This document shows, one piece after another, positions 45,828 to 54,819 of a DNA stretch of 64,000 nucleotides; within the stretch, counting starts at the first letter, position 1, and the number at the start of each line of letters is the position of its first letter. The notes under the pieces were generated by a model. That model saw only the letters and a program-made list of their open reading frames with translations, made no database searches and was not told where the DNA came from. The stretch is from Fictibacillus barbaricus (lineage in GTDB: Bacteria > Bacillota > Bacilli > Bacillales > Fictibacillaceae), in the NCBI RefSeq assembly GCF_014635025.1, contig NZ_BMCE01000002.1, positions 434,001 through 498,000 on the forward strand, written 5' to 3'. The position numbers and the translations under genes are program-made.

Positions 45828-46393
45828 GCTGCTTGGTGATAACCGCTTCGTGCAGCATGCAATAATTTTGGAGCTGTGTTTGTTAACAGGATCACAACAA
45901 GTGATGTGATCGCAAAGATTACAATCATGAATGAACCATTATACAAGAAAGAATAAAGCCAGACGTTCATTTCTTCAGCTAGATCACTAAAGAAGATAAC
46001 ACCTGAAAATACGTGTGAGAACGTTCTTAATAAACAGCCTACAAGGATACCTGTTACCATCAATAATGTTCTTTTTGCTCTATTTTGTGTAATAGATGGA
46101 GCAAAGGCACCAGCCACGCCCGCTAAAGCAAATGCTAGAGGATAATCAAGAACTAACTGTGCAGGGTGGATAACATACGGATTAACGAGAAGCTGGAGCA
46201 AACCAACGACTAATCCTGTAAAAACACCTGCTTTTAGACCCCTTCTAAAAGCCATTAAGAAGATTGGAACCATCTCAAGAGATACGGAACCACCTTGTGG
46301 CCAAGGACCAGCAAACTTAATCAGTCCTAGAATTAATGATAGAGCAGACATAATAGCTATTTCTGTTAATAGGGAAATATTGTTTTTTTTCAT
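45824..46393 (-). CDS. thiT: thiamine ECF transporter S component ThiT
   Basis: ThiT is the thiamine-binding membrane subunit of an ECF transporter that shares EcfAA'T with others. The 189-residue protein has about six transmembrane segments and the family block LGLIKFAGPWPQGGSVSLEM, which includes residues around the thiamine site (GGSVSLEMVPIFLMAFRRG). An internal NPYVIHPAQLVLDYPLAFAL is also typical. The TPP riboswitch directly upstream supports the substrate. It is not part of this locus in B. subtilis 168 as I recall. Confidence 0.95.
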   Translation of the reverse strand: MKKNNISLLTEIAIMSALSLILGLIKFAGPWPQGGSVSLEMVPIFLMAFRRGLKAGVFTGLVVGLLQLLVNPYVIHPAQLVLDYPLAFALAGVAGAFAPSITQNRAKRTLLMVTGILVGCLLRTFSHVFSGVIFFSDLAEEMNVWLYSFLYNGSFMIVIFAITSLVVILLTNTAPKLLHAARSGYHQAA

Positions 46394-46428
46394 TTTTCAT
46401 CCTCCTATTCGTAGTTTAAGAAGAAAAT

Positions 46429-46461
46429 AAAAAAGCAACCGGCATGTGAGCGCGGTTGCTT
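46429..46461 (-). terminator. TPP riboswitch expression-platform terminator
   Basis: On the minus strand AAGCAACCG (46453-46461) pairs with CGGTTGCTT (46433-46441) around an 11-base loop, followed by TTTTATTTTC. It lies 40 bases after the aptamer and about 36 bases before thiT. Confidence 0.9.
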
Positions 46462-46500
46462 TAAGATTCATGTTAATAGAAGTCAAAAAGTCATACGACT

Positions 46501-46590
46501 CCACATCCCTACGCAGGTATGATCCAGCTTCAGGTTCAAAGGGTCGGGAGAACACTCCCCTCTCAGCCCTTTAAAGGACTCCCCCTGTGG
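46501..46590 (-). ncRNA. TPP (THI element) riboswitch
   Basis: The minus strand carries the conserved THI pieces in order: GGGGGAGTCC, GGGCTGAGAG, GACCCTTTGAACCTGA, TCTGGATcATACC-type (GCTGGATCATACC) and GCGTAGGGA. CCACA (46586-46590) closes P1 with TGTGG (46501-46505). With the terminator downstream it should switch thiT-thiN off when thiamine pyrophosphate is abundant. Confidence 0.97.
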
Positions 46591-46615
46591 TTGCTTATTT
46601 TATTGTTCGGACCTA

Positions 46616-47263
46616 TTATACACCACGTATAGAGCGGATTGCATCTTTTAAATCTTTTTTCCCATAAATGGCAGATCCCGCTACTAAGACGTTTGCACCT
46701 GCTTCTATACAGAGAGGTGCTGTTTCCGGGTTTACACCACCGTCTACTTCTATTTCAACATCCAACCCATGTGTCTTAACTAGATCAGCAACTTCTCTGA
46801 TTTTTGGGACTACACCTTCAATAAAAGATTGTCCTCCGAATCCTGGGTTTACTGTCATCAATAAAACAAGGTCAATGTCGTTGATAATATGTTTAATGGA
46901 ATCAACTGGTGTAGCAGGATTAATAACTACCCCTGCTTTAACACCCTGTTTTTTTATAAGTTGTATGGTCCTATGAAGATGCCGTGTCGCTTCAACATGA
47001 ACGGTTATAATATCGGCACCAGCCTTTGCAAATGCTTCGATGTATTGATCTGGATTTTCAATCATCAAGTGAACATCTAAAGGTAATTTTGTAACAGGCC
47101 GAATCGATTGGACAACAAGTGGTCCAATCGTAATATTTGGCACAAAATGCCCATCCATAACATCTACATGAATGTAATCTGCACCTGCAGCCTCAACTGC
47201 CTTTATTTCTTCGCCTAACTTTGAGAAGTCAGCCGAAAGTATAGAAGGAGCTATCTTAATCAT
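46616..47263 (-). CDS. rpe: ribulose-phosphate 3-epimerase
   Basis: Rpe interconverts ribulose-5-phosphate and xylulose-5-phosphate in the pentose phosphate pathway. The 215-residue TIM barrel has [35 protein letters not shown] with metal-binding His/Asp, [28 protein letters not shown] and [19 protein letters not shown]. It begins where rsgA stops, in the order prpC-prkC-rsgA-rpe. Confidence 0.98.
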   Translation of the reverse strand: MIKIAPSILSADFSKLGEEIKAVEAAGADYIHVDVMDGHFVPNITIGPLVVQSIRPVTKLPLDVHLMIENPDQYIEAFAKAGADIITVHVEATRHLHRTIQLIKKQGVKAGVVINPATPVDSIKHIINDIDLVLLMTVNPGFGGQSFIEGVVPKIREVADLVKTHGLDVEIEVDGGVNPETAPLCIEAGANVLVAGSAIYGKKDLKDAIRSIRGV

Positions 47264-48153
47264 TAGTACCTCCGTTTTTGATCTTTTATTTCTTGTAAGA
47301 AACTCACGTAATGGTCGTACCGAAATTGAGGAACGACTCCATCTTCTACACCTTTTTTAACAGCGCATTTTGGTTCAGATGTATGGGAGCATCCTCTAAA
47401 TTTACAGTCTCCGCGAAGTCGGTCCATCTCCGGAAAATACATAGACAAGTCATCCGCTTCGATACCCATAAAGTCTAATGAACTGAAGCCAGGTGTATCT
47501 GCAACCAATCCGTTTCCGAACATCAATAATTCAACATGTCGGGTAGTATGTTTTCCTCGTCCCAGGTGGCTTGAGATCTCATTGGTTTCAAGCATCAGCT
47601 CCGGATTTATTGCATTTAATAAGGAAGACTTCCCAACACCTGACTGTCCTGCAAAGACCGTCACTTTGTCTTTAAATAAAGGATAAAACATCTCCAGGCT
47701 ATCGTCTGTCTTAGTAGAAGTTGGAATAACGTCGTAACCAAGATTTTTGTAAGTTTCAATATATTTCTGTATCTCATTCATATCGTCTGATTGTTTAACA
47801 AGATCCATCTTTGAGATACAAATCACAGGCAAAATATCATTTGCTTCAATATGCACAAGGAACCGGTCTAATAAAAGCGTGCTAAAATCAGGTTCAGTTG
47901 CTGAAAAAACGAGAATGGCTTGATCTACGTTCGCAATTGGAGGACGGACTAATTCATTTTTACGTTCTTTTACATCAAGGATATATCCGTCTGTAATGTT
48001 GCTTGACTCATATTCTACCCAGTCACCAACCAGAGGGTTAACCTTCTTCTTGCGAAAGTTCCCTCTACCTCTGCATTGGAAAACTTCTGGTTTTCCAATT
48101 TCTTTTACGTAGTAAAAACCAGCGAGCGCTTTAACAATTCTTCCTTCAGGCAT
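47263..48153 (-). CDS. rsgA: ribosome small subunit-dependent GTPase RsgA (YloQ/CpgA)
   Basis: RsgA tests late 30S assembly. In B. subtilis it (CpgA) also affects cell wall deposition. The 296-residue protein has an N-terminal OB fold, a circularly permuted GTPase domain (ISKMDLV, then G1 [12 protein letters not shown] near 170, then DTPGFSSLD), and a C-terminal zinc site with the pattern [14 protein letters not shown]. It lies two bases past prkC. Confidence 0.97.
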   Translation of the reverse strand: MPEGRIVKALAGFYYVKEIGKPEVFQCRGRGNFRKKKVNPLVGDWVEYESSNITDGYILDVKERKNELVRPPIANVDQAILVFSATEPDFSTLLLDRFLVHIEANDILPVICISKMDLVKQSDDMNEIQKYIETYKNLGYDVIPTSTKTDDSLEMFYPLFKDKVTVFAGQSGVGKSSLLNAINPELMLETNEISSHLGRGKHTTRHVELLMFGNGLVADTPGFSSLDFMGIEADDLSMYFPEMDRLRGDCKFRGCSHTSEPKCAVKKGVEDGVVPQFRYDHYVSFLQEIKDQKRRY

Positions 48154-48155
48154 GC

Positions 48156-50177
48156 TTAATCACCATCGTCCCCTTCCTCTTCATCATTATTATTTTGGGC
48201 AACCGAATTTTTGATATCATCGTATTTTATCGTCTCGGATTTTTGTTCTTTTCCATTGATATAAACTGCATATGAAGCAGATCCACCTTCGGCTATTGTT
48301 AAAGGAATCTGATATTTCTTTGTTTCTGTAATGGTTTCCTCTATAAATACTTCATTTCTAGCATTTTTATCCGAATAAACGATCTTTACAACAACAGGTT
48401 GTTTTTCATTTTTCTTATCGAGTTTTACTTCTATCTCTTTTGTCGTGGTACGGTCTCCTGATGGTTCTTCGCCATCACTTGGTGGAGGCTCTTCGGTTTC
48501 TTCAGGACCATCTGATAAAACAACGGAAATCGTCGCGCCTTTTTCAACTTGAGTAAATGGTGAAGGATCTTGTGAAATCACTCTGCCTTTTTCTACAGTT
48601 TCAGAAAACTCAGTTGAAAATTCTACCGTTAATCCGGCATTCTCAGCAAAAGTTTTAACATCTTGTTCTGTTGCACCAATCAGGTTCTCTACTTGAACGG
48701 TAGGAGTTCCTGAGCTTACTGTTAAAGTAACAGTCGTTTCTGCAGGTGTCACTTTCACATCTCTGTCAGGACTTTGAGCGAGCACTGTTCCTTCAGGTTC
48801 AGAATCTGACTCTTCATAGTTGATCTGAATACTGGAGCTAGAGAAACCGGCATCCGTTAATGTATCTTTAGCAGCATTAACATTTAACCCTTCTACATCA
48901 GGCATATTTTCCTTTTCTGGCCCTTTTGATACATATAAGGTAATAACAGCGTTCTTCTTAACTTTTGTACCAGGTGATGGATCCTGCCTAATAACATGTC
49001 CTTCTTCTATTTCAGGATCAAATATTTCCTGCCGTTTAACATCAAGTCCTTTAGCCTTCAAAGCATCAAATGCATCAACATATTCTTCTCCTAATACATC
49101 AGGCACGTCTACTTCTTCAACGTAAAAGATATCAGGCAGGATGGTAAAGGCTGCAATAGTTGCACCCCCTAGTAAAAGAAAAGAGATCAGAAGAATGAGC
49201 CACCAATTTCTTTTCTTCTTCTTGGGCTTCTCCGGTTTCTTCTCTTCTTCTATCATACTGGTTTTTTCTATCGTTTCTACAGGTGGAACAATGGGAGGAA
49301 TGTACTTTGTTTTTTCATCTTCATCACTGTCTTCATTCCATTTTTGCTCATACATCCGGTCTGGATCTAGTGCAGAACTCATATCTCGTAGGAGCTCTTC
49401 GGCACTGTCGTATCTTTTTAAAGGATTTTTAGCTAATGACTTTAAAACGATGTTTTCCACACTTTGTGGAATTTCGGGATTCAGTCTTCTTGGTTCGATC
49501 ACATTTTCTTGCAAGTGCTTTAATGCAACAGATACTGGAGAATCTCCGACGAACGGCACTCTTCCCGTTACCATCTCATAGAGTACTGCACCAAATGAAT
49601 AGATATCCGATTTTGCGTTTGCAATACCGCCCCTGGCTTGTTCGGGAGAAAAGTAATGAACAGAGCCTAGAATAGAGTTCGTATGAGTAATCGTAGCTGA
49701 CGTTATAGCTAGAGCGATCCCAAAATCCGTTAATTTTGCCGTACCGTTTTCTGTTATTAGAATATTGTGCGGTTTAATGTCTCGATGGATTATTCCATGA
49801 TCATGAGCGACTGCCATCCCGGAAACAATCTGTTTCATGATATGCAATGATTCCTCAACGGATATTTTCCCATGTTCTTTTATGTATTGTTTGAGTGTTT
49901 TTCCCTGCACATATTCCATTACGATAAAATAGATTTCCTCATCTTCACCAACATCATAAATGCTGACAATGTTCGGATGATCTAAACTAGTAGCTGATTC
50001 CGCTTCCCTCTTAAATCTTCTGATGAAATCTTCGTCTTTATTAAACTCTGAACGAAGCACTTTTACAGCTACATCTCTATCAAGAATTAAATCTTTTGCT
50101 CGATAAACGATGGCCATTCCGCCGTCACCAATTATTTCTAAAAGCTTGTAGCGGCCACTGACTCTTTTTCCAATCAT
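48156..50177 (-). CDS. prkC: membrane Ser/Thr protein kinase PrkC with PASTA domains
   Basis: PrkC senses muropeptides and lipid II-type ligands and drives germination and cell-wall responses. The 673-residue protein has a kinase domain (residues ~10-270) with Lys39, HRD at 131-133 and DFG at 151-153. The activation loop (TSATITHTNS) is rich in Thr. A Lys-rich stretch and a transmembrane segment follow near 331-351. Three PASTA repeats lie near 357-560, and a C-terminal Ig-like domain with an acidic tail (EEEGDDGD) ends the protein. It overlaps prpC by four bases. Confidence 0.97.
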   Translation of the reverse strand: MIGKRVSGRYKLLEIIGDGGMAIVYRAKDLILDRDVAVKVLRSEFNKDEDFIRRFKREAESATSLDHPNIVSIYDVGEDEEIYFIVMEYVQGKTLKQYIKEHGKISVEESLHIMKQIVSGMAVAHDHGIIHRDIKPHNILITENGTAKLTDFGIALAITSATITHTNSILGSVHYFSPEQARGGIANAKSDIYSFGAVLYEMVTGRVPFVGDSPVSVALKHLQENVIEPRRLNPEIPQSVENIVLKSLAKNPLKRYDSAEELLRDMSSALDPDRMYEQKWNEDSDEDEKTKYIPPIVPPVETIEKTSMIEEEKKPEKPKKKKRNWWLILLISFLLLGGATIAAFTILPDIFYVEEVDVPDVLGEEYVDAFDALKAKGLDVKRQEIFDPEIEEGHVIRQDPSPGTKVKKNAVITLYVSKGPEKENMPDVEGLNVNAAKDTLTDAGFSSSSIQINYEESDSEPEGTVLAQSPDRDVKVTPAETTVTLTVSSGTPTVQVENLIGATEQDVKTFAENAGLTVEFSTEFSETVEKGRVISQDPSPFTQVEKGATISVVLSDGPEETEEPPPSDGEEPSGDRTTTKEIEVKLDKKNEKQPVVVKIVYSDKNARNEVFIEETITETKKYQIPLTIAEGGSASYAVYINGKEQKSETIKYDDIKNSVAQNNNDEEEGDDGD

Positions 50178-50932
50178 GTTATTGCTTCCCCTTTTGTATC
50201 TGTGTCAGAACTATTCTGTATAAGGATAGCAGTTATGTTATCTTCACCACCTGCATCTTTTGCCCAGGTGATTAATTTTTCAACTTTTTCCGTAACCGTT
50301 TCTTCAGAGTTATCCAAAGCTTCATGAATTCTCTTAAATGAAACTTTATCTGATAAACCATCCGAACATAGCAATAGGTAGTCACCTTTGCTCCAGATGA
50401 TCTCGTTTAATTCGGCTTCTACCGTTTCATCCGTACCCACAGCTTTCATGATCATGTTTCTTCGTGGATGGATCTCTGCTTCATCCTCTGTTATCTGACC
50501 AGATTTAACCAATTCTTGAACAAGTGAATGATCATCTGTTACTCTTTTAAGTTCACCGTTTGAAAATAGATAACAACGGCTGTCCCCAATATGAGCAATG
50601 GTTATCTCGTGGTTTGTCCCGAGTGCGGCAACAATAGTTGTCCCCATCCCTCTCGTTTCCGGATTCCCTTGAGAAAATTCAAAGATATGCTTATTCGCAT
50701 CTCTTAAAACGTTTGTAATCCATTCTTTTACATTCCCCATATTTTCTTCAAACTGTCCCCAAGCTTCTTTCATTACTTTCAGGGCTTCCTGGCTCGCGAT
50801 ATCACCTGCTTTATGTCCGCCCATACCATCAGCGATAACTGCAAGAAAGTGTTCACCTTTTGTGAACACTTCTCCGCTATCTTCATTATGCTTCCTTACC
50901 ATTCCAACATCTGTTTGAAAGGCAATCTGCAT
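50174..50932 (-). CDS. prpC: PP2C-family protein phosphatase PrpC
   Basis: PrpC removes phosphates added by PrkC. From the ATG at 50932 (GAGGTG eight bases upstream) it is 252 residues. PP2C motifs are clear: GMVRKHNEDSGEV, VIADGMGGHKAGDIAS with metal-binding Asp, IAHIGDSRCYL, LLLCSDGLSDKV and GGEDNITAILI. A 32-residue in-frame upstream extension overlaps rlmN and is rejected. Confidence 0.97.
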   Translation of the reverse strand: MQIAFQTDVGMVRKHNEDSGEVFTKGEHFLAVIADGMGGHKAGDIASQEALKVMKEAWGQFEENMGNVKEWITNVLRDANKHIFEFSQGNPETRGMGTTIVAALGTNHEITIAHIGDSRCYLFSNGELKRVTDDHSLVQELVKSGQITEDEAEIHPRRNMIMKAVGTDETVEAELNEIIWSKGDYLLLCSDGLSDKVSFKRIHEALDNSEETVTEKVEKLITWAKDAGGEDNITAILIQNSSDTDTKGEAIT

Positions 50933-50939
50933 TCCCCCG

Positions 50940-52025
50940 TCACCTCGTCTCTTCTTTACGTTCCTTAGCCCGCAGCTGACCGCAAGCTGCGTCAATATCG
51001 TGCCCTTGTTCTCTTCTGATGGTGGCATTGATGCCTCTGGAGGTTAACGTCTCTAAGAACTTAAATATTTGTGTTTTCGGTGTTCTAACATAATCTCTTT
51101 CAGGTACATAGTTTACTGGAATCAAATTCACGTGGCACTTTATATCCTTAATTAAGTCAGCTAATTCATTAGCGTGGTCCACTGAATCGTTTACTTTTCC
51201 AAAAAGACCGTATTCAAACGTAACACGGCGACCTGTCTTTTTAATGTAATAACGAATCGAATCCATCAATTCATTTAACGGATACATTCTGTTAACAGGC
51301 ATTAGACGGCTTCTTGTTTCTGTGTTTGGTGCATGAAGTGATATGGCAAAGTTGATCTGCATCCCTTCATCTGCAAACTTATATATATATGGTACTACAC
51401 CACTAGTAGAGATAGTGATGTGACGAGCCCCTATATTTAAACCTTGATCATGGTTGATGATCTTCAAGAAAGACATAAGGCCTTCGTAGTTATCGAATGG
51501 CTCGCCAATCCCCATAACAACGACAGAACTGACTCTTTCATCTGTTTCATCCAATGCTCGTTGAACTTGAAGAACTTGCGCGACAATTTCACCAGCTTGC
51601 AGGTTACGTTTTAAACCACCTAATGTGGAAGCACAGAACGTACAGCCAAGACGGCATCCTACCTGTGTTGTTACACAAATACTGTTTCCATATTCATGTC
51701 TCATAAGAACTGTCTCAATGGAATAGCCGTCTTGAAGTTCGAATAGAAATTTGATCGTACCGTCAGATGATTCCTGTCGAACCACTTCTTTAAGAGGTTT
51801 AATATAATAGTCTTTTTCTAATTTTTCACGCAAACCTAGAGGAAGGTTGGTCATCTCCTCGAATGAAGACACACGTTTTTTATAAAGCCATTCAAAGATC
51901 TGCTTTCCTCTGAACTTTGGTTCTCTAATGTCCTTTAGCCATGCTTCAAGCTCATGAAGCTCTAACGAAAAGATAGAAGGCTTAATATTTGGTTTTGTTT
52001 GTTTCTCTGTTAAAGGTTTAAGCAT
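50940..52025 (-). CDS. rlmN: dual-specificity 23S rRNA/tRNA (A2-methyl) radical SAM methyltransferase RlmN
   Basis: RlmN methylates A2503 of 23S rRNA and A37 of some tRNAs. The 361-residue protein has the radical-SAM cluster motif [10 protein letters not shown] near residue 125, the [15 protein letters not shown] block, and a C-terminal conserved region ending [11 protein letters not shown] with the second catalytic cysteine. I chose the ATG at 52025 with AGGTGG upstream. It overlaps rsmB by eight bases. Confidence 0.97.
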   Translation of the reverse strand: MLKPLTEKQTKPNIKPSIFSLELHELEAWLKDIREPKFRGKQIFEWLYKKRVSSFEEMTNLPLGLREKLEKDYYIKPLKEVVRQESSDGTIKFLFELQDGYSIETVLMRHEYGNSICVTTQVGCRLGCTFCASTLGGLKRNLQAGEIVAQVLQVQRALDETDERVSSVVVMGIGEPFDNYEGLMSFLKIINHDQGLNIGARHITISTSGVVPYIYKFADEGMQINFAISLHAPNTETRSRLMPVNRMYPLNELMDSIRYYIKKTGRRVTFEYGLFGKVNDSVDHANELADLIKDIKCHVNLIPVNYVPERDYVRTPKTQIFKFLETLTSRGINATIRREQGHDIDAACGQLRAKERKEETR

Positions 52026-53391
52026 GTTTCTCACCACCTGTTGTCTTTTTTCTGTATGCTGCTATATAGAATCCGTCGCTATTAAAATAATGAGGCATGA
52101 TCTGAAGGTCTGATCTTCCATCAATTATATAGGATCTAACATTTTGCGGCATTCTTTCTGTAAAATTCGGGTCCCATTCAAACTCAGGGTGGTTGTCTAA
52201 AAACCAATCAGCAACCATCTTGTTCTCTTCTTTATCAACCGTACATGTACTATAAACAAGAGACCCGCCTTGTTTAACCATCTTAGAAGCCGCGTCCAAT
52301 ATATCTTTTTGAATCGCGTTAAGCCTCATGACATCTTCTTCTGTTTTGGACCATTTTAGATCAGGTTTCTTTCTGATTACACCAAAGCCGCTGCAAGGGG
52401 CATCTACAAGGACTCTATCAAACGTTTCAGGTAAAAATTTTTCTGTTACTTTCCTTGCATCCAATACAGAAGCCTCGATATTCTCAAGATCGAGACGCTT
52501 GGCTTGTTTATTAATCAAATCGATCTTATGCGCATGCAGATCGAGAGAGATAACCTTTCCTTTTCCTTGCATAAGTTCGGCCATATGAGTTGACTTGCCA
52601 CCGGGTGCTGCACATGTGTCCAATACATAATCACCTGGAGCAGGATCTACAGCTCGTGCTACAAGCATAGAACTTTCATCTTGAATGGTAACCAAACCTC
52701 TTTTATATACTTCAGTTTCAGGAAGGTACCCTTCTTTTATTATGATACCCTCTGGAGACAATTCTCCTTCTTCAGCGACAATTCCTTCTTCTTTCAGCTG
52801 CTTCAACACGTCTTGTCTATTCGTTAGATGTGTGTTTACTCTTGCTGTTACCGATGAAGCAAGAAGGTTTGATTCTGCCATCTTCTTAGCGTCTTCTTGT
52901 CCAAACTGATCGCTCCAACGTTCAAAGAGCCATTGTGGCATACTATATATCAGCGCATCTTTCTCTGAACCTTCTCCCGCTTTCTTATCCATTGAAGCGG
53001 TGCCTTCACGCTGAAGCTTTCGTAAGATTCCGTTCACAAGACCTGCCAATCCTTGATGACCTCTTTGCTTTGTAATTTCTACGGCTTCATGAATGATGGC
53101 ATGGTCAGGAACTCTGTCCATGTAGAGCATCTGGTAAATCGATAAACGCAGTAAAGTAAGGACCCACCGATCTTTTTTCTTAACAGGTTTGTTCAGCAAT
53201 TGATCTACATAGAAATCAATCGTATTTTTGCGCTGTATCGTTCCATACACGATGTTTGTTAAAAGGCCTTTATCCACATTTTTTATGTTGGCATTCTGCA
53301 GGGTTTGGTTAAGCTGCAAATTGCTGTATGCCTGATTTTGTTCAATTTTTAGTAAAACGTCAAGGGCGATCGCCCGTATGTTGTTTTCCAA
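52018..53391 (-). CDS. rsmB: 16S rRNA (cytosine-C5) methyltransferase RsmB
   Basis: RsmB makes m5C967 in 16S rRNA. The 457-residue protein has an N-terminal NusB-like RNA-binding domain (about 1-140) and a SAM methyltransferase domain with [19 protein letters not shown]. The two catalytic cysteines are in [16 protein letters not shown] and [14 protein letters not shown]. It starts with TTG at 53391 after AGGTGAG and is two bases past the fmt stop. Confidence 0.96.
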   Translation of the reverse strand: MENNIRAIALDVLLKIEQNQAYSNLQLNQTLQNANIKNVDKGLLTNIVYGTIQRKNTIDFYVDQLLNKPVKKKDRWVLTLLRLSIYQMLYMDRVPDHAIIHEAVEITKQRGHQGLAGLVNGILRKLQREGTASMDKKAGEGSEKDALIYSMPQWLFERWSDQFGQEDAKKMAESNLLASSVTARVNTHLTNRQDVLKQLKEEGIVAEEGELSPEGIIIKEGYLPETEVYKRGLVTIQDESSMLVARAVDPAPGDYVLDTCAAPGGKSTHMAELMQGKGKVISLDLHAHKIDLINKQAKRLDLENIEASVLDARKVTEKFLPETFDRVLVDAPCSGFGVIRKKPDLKWSKTEEDVMRLNAIQKDILDAASKMVKQGGSLVYSTCTVDKEENKMVADWFLDNHPEFEWDPNFTERMPQNVRSYIIDGRSDLQIMPHYFNSDGFYIAAYRKKTTGGEKHA

Positions 53392-53393
53392 CT

Positions 53394-54323
53394 TTACTCA
53401 CCTAATTTCAAGCCTTTTGCTATGCTTGCTCCTTTAAGATAATCACTTGCCAACATTCTCTTTTTCCCTGAGAGCTGCAAGTCTGTAATAATAATGCTAG
53501 TCTTGTTTCCTGTTGCGACCTGAAGCCCACTTTCTTGTACAGCTATTACTGTCCCAGGCTCTGCATCGATATTTGTCTCTTGTTTTTCACCCCACCAAAC
53601 TTTTAAGGGCTGCCCGTTTAAATACGTATAAGCTACAGGCCATGGATGAAGACCTCGGATGTGGTTATAAATTTCTTCACCGGTTAACGTCCAATTAATC
53701 TTCTCCTGTTCACGGGTGATGTTCCATGCAAAGGAAACTTCTTCATCCACTTGCGGAATAGGTTTTATCTTCCCTTCAACAAGCAGCGGAATCGTTTCTG
53801 ACAGCAGTTTTGCACCCGCTGCGCTTAACTTATCGTGCATCGAACCAACATGATCTTTTTCTTCAATCGGTACTTCAACTTGGGTAAGTATATCACCTGC
53901 GTCTAATTTTTCAACCATATACATGATCGTAATACCTGTTTTATCGTTGCCATCGATAATACTTTTATGAATAGGAGCTCCGCCTCGATATTTTGGCAGC
54001 AATGAGGCATGAACATTAATACACCCAAATTGAGGGGCTTCTAAGATGGCCCTTGGCAAGATCTGACCATACGCAGCTGTGACAATTAAATCTGGCTGAA
54101 GTTTCAGAATCTCTTTATAGTCTTCACGCAGCTTTATTGGTTGATACACGGAAATCCCGTGTTTAATCGCTTCTTCTTTTACAGGTGTTTGCTTAATTTC
54201 TTTTTTTCTTCCGACCGGCTTGTCCGGTTGAGTAACTACCCCTGCAACATCATAGCCATCTTCAACGAGCTGACGAAGGACGGGTACAGAAAAGTCGGGT
54301 GTTCCCATAAATAATACTTTCAT
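53394..54323 (-). CDS. fmt: methionyl-tRNA formyltransferase
   Basis: Fmt formylates initiator Met-tRNA. From the ATG at 54323 (GGAGGGA site) it is 309 residues. The N-terminus is [19 protein letters not shown], and the catalytic region contains [20 protein letters not shown] with the Asn/His pair. The C-terminal tRNA-binding domain includes [15 protein letters not shown]. An upstream 37-residue extension in frame overlaps def and lacks a site. It pairs with def as usual. Confidence 0.98.
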   Translation of the reverse strand: MKVLFMGTPDFSVPVLRQLVEDGYDVAGVVTQPDKPVGRKKEIKQTPVKEEAIKHGISVYQPIKLREDYKEILKLQPDLIVTAAYGQILPRAILEAPQFGCINVHASLLPKYRGGAPIHKSIIDGNDKTGITIMYMVEKLDAGDILTQVEVPIEEKDHVGSMHDKLSAAGAKLLSETIPLLVEGKIKPIPQVDEEVSFAWNITREQEKINWTLTGEEIYNHIRGLHPWPVAYTYLNGQPLKVWWGEKQETNIDAEPGTVIAVQESGLQVATGNKTSIIITDLQLSGKKRMLASDYLKGASIAKGLKLGE

Positions 54324-54327
54324 GTTC

Positions 54328-54801
54328 TTATCCCTCCAATTCCTCATTCTTATAATAGGCGATAACTTTTGAAGTAAATAAAATCCCATGAAGATGATCG
54401 ATTTCGTGCAGAATTGCTCGTGCCAGAAAATCATTTGCTCTTATAGTAAATGCTTTTCCATTCTCATCTTGGGCAGTTACTGTTACTTCATAAGGACGTT
54501 CAACTTCACCGAATAGACCTGGAAAACTTAAGCACCCTTCAGGACCGGTCTGACTGCCGGATGTTTTTTTTACCACTGGGTTAATCAAGACGATCTGTCC
54601 TTTATCATCTCCTACATCAACTACAGCGATTTGTTCTGCGATCCCGATCTGCGGTGCAGCAAGTCCAACACCTTCTGCATCATACATCGTCTCAAACATA
54701 TCTTGAACTAACTTTTTTAGATCCTTATTAAACGTTGTTACTGGTTTACATTCCTTTTCTAGAACTGGATCTGGATGTTCTACGATTTTTCTTATTGTCA
54801 T
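54328..54801 (-). CDS. def: peptide deformylase
   Basis: Def removes the formyl group from nascent proteins, completing the cycle begun by Fmt. The 157-residue protein has the three metalloprotease motifs: [10 protein letters not shown] (residues ~44-53), EGCLSFPG with the metal-binding Cys, and HEIDHLHG as the HExxH box. It is of the short type, like B. subtilis DefA. It ends just before fmt. Confidence 0.97.
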   Translation of the reverse strand: MTIRKIVEHPDPVLEKECKPVTTFNKDLKKLVQDMFETMYDAEGVGLAAPQIGIAEQIAVVDVGDDKGQIVLINPVVKKTSGSQTGPEGCLSFPGLFGEVERPYEVTVTAQDENGKAFTIRANDFLARAILHEIDHLHGILFTSKVIAYYKNEELEG

Positions 54802-54819
54802 GGTTTTCTCCTTAACTAG

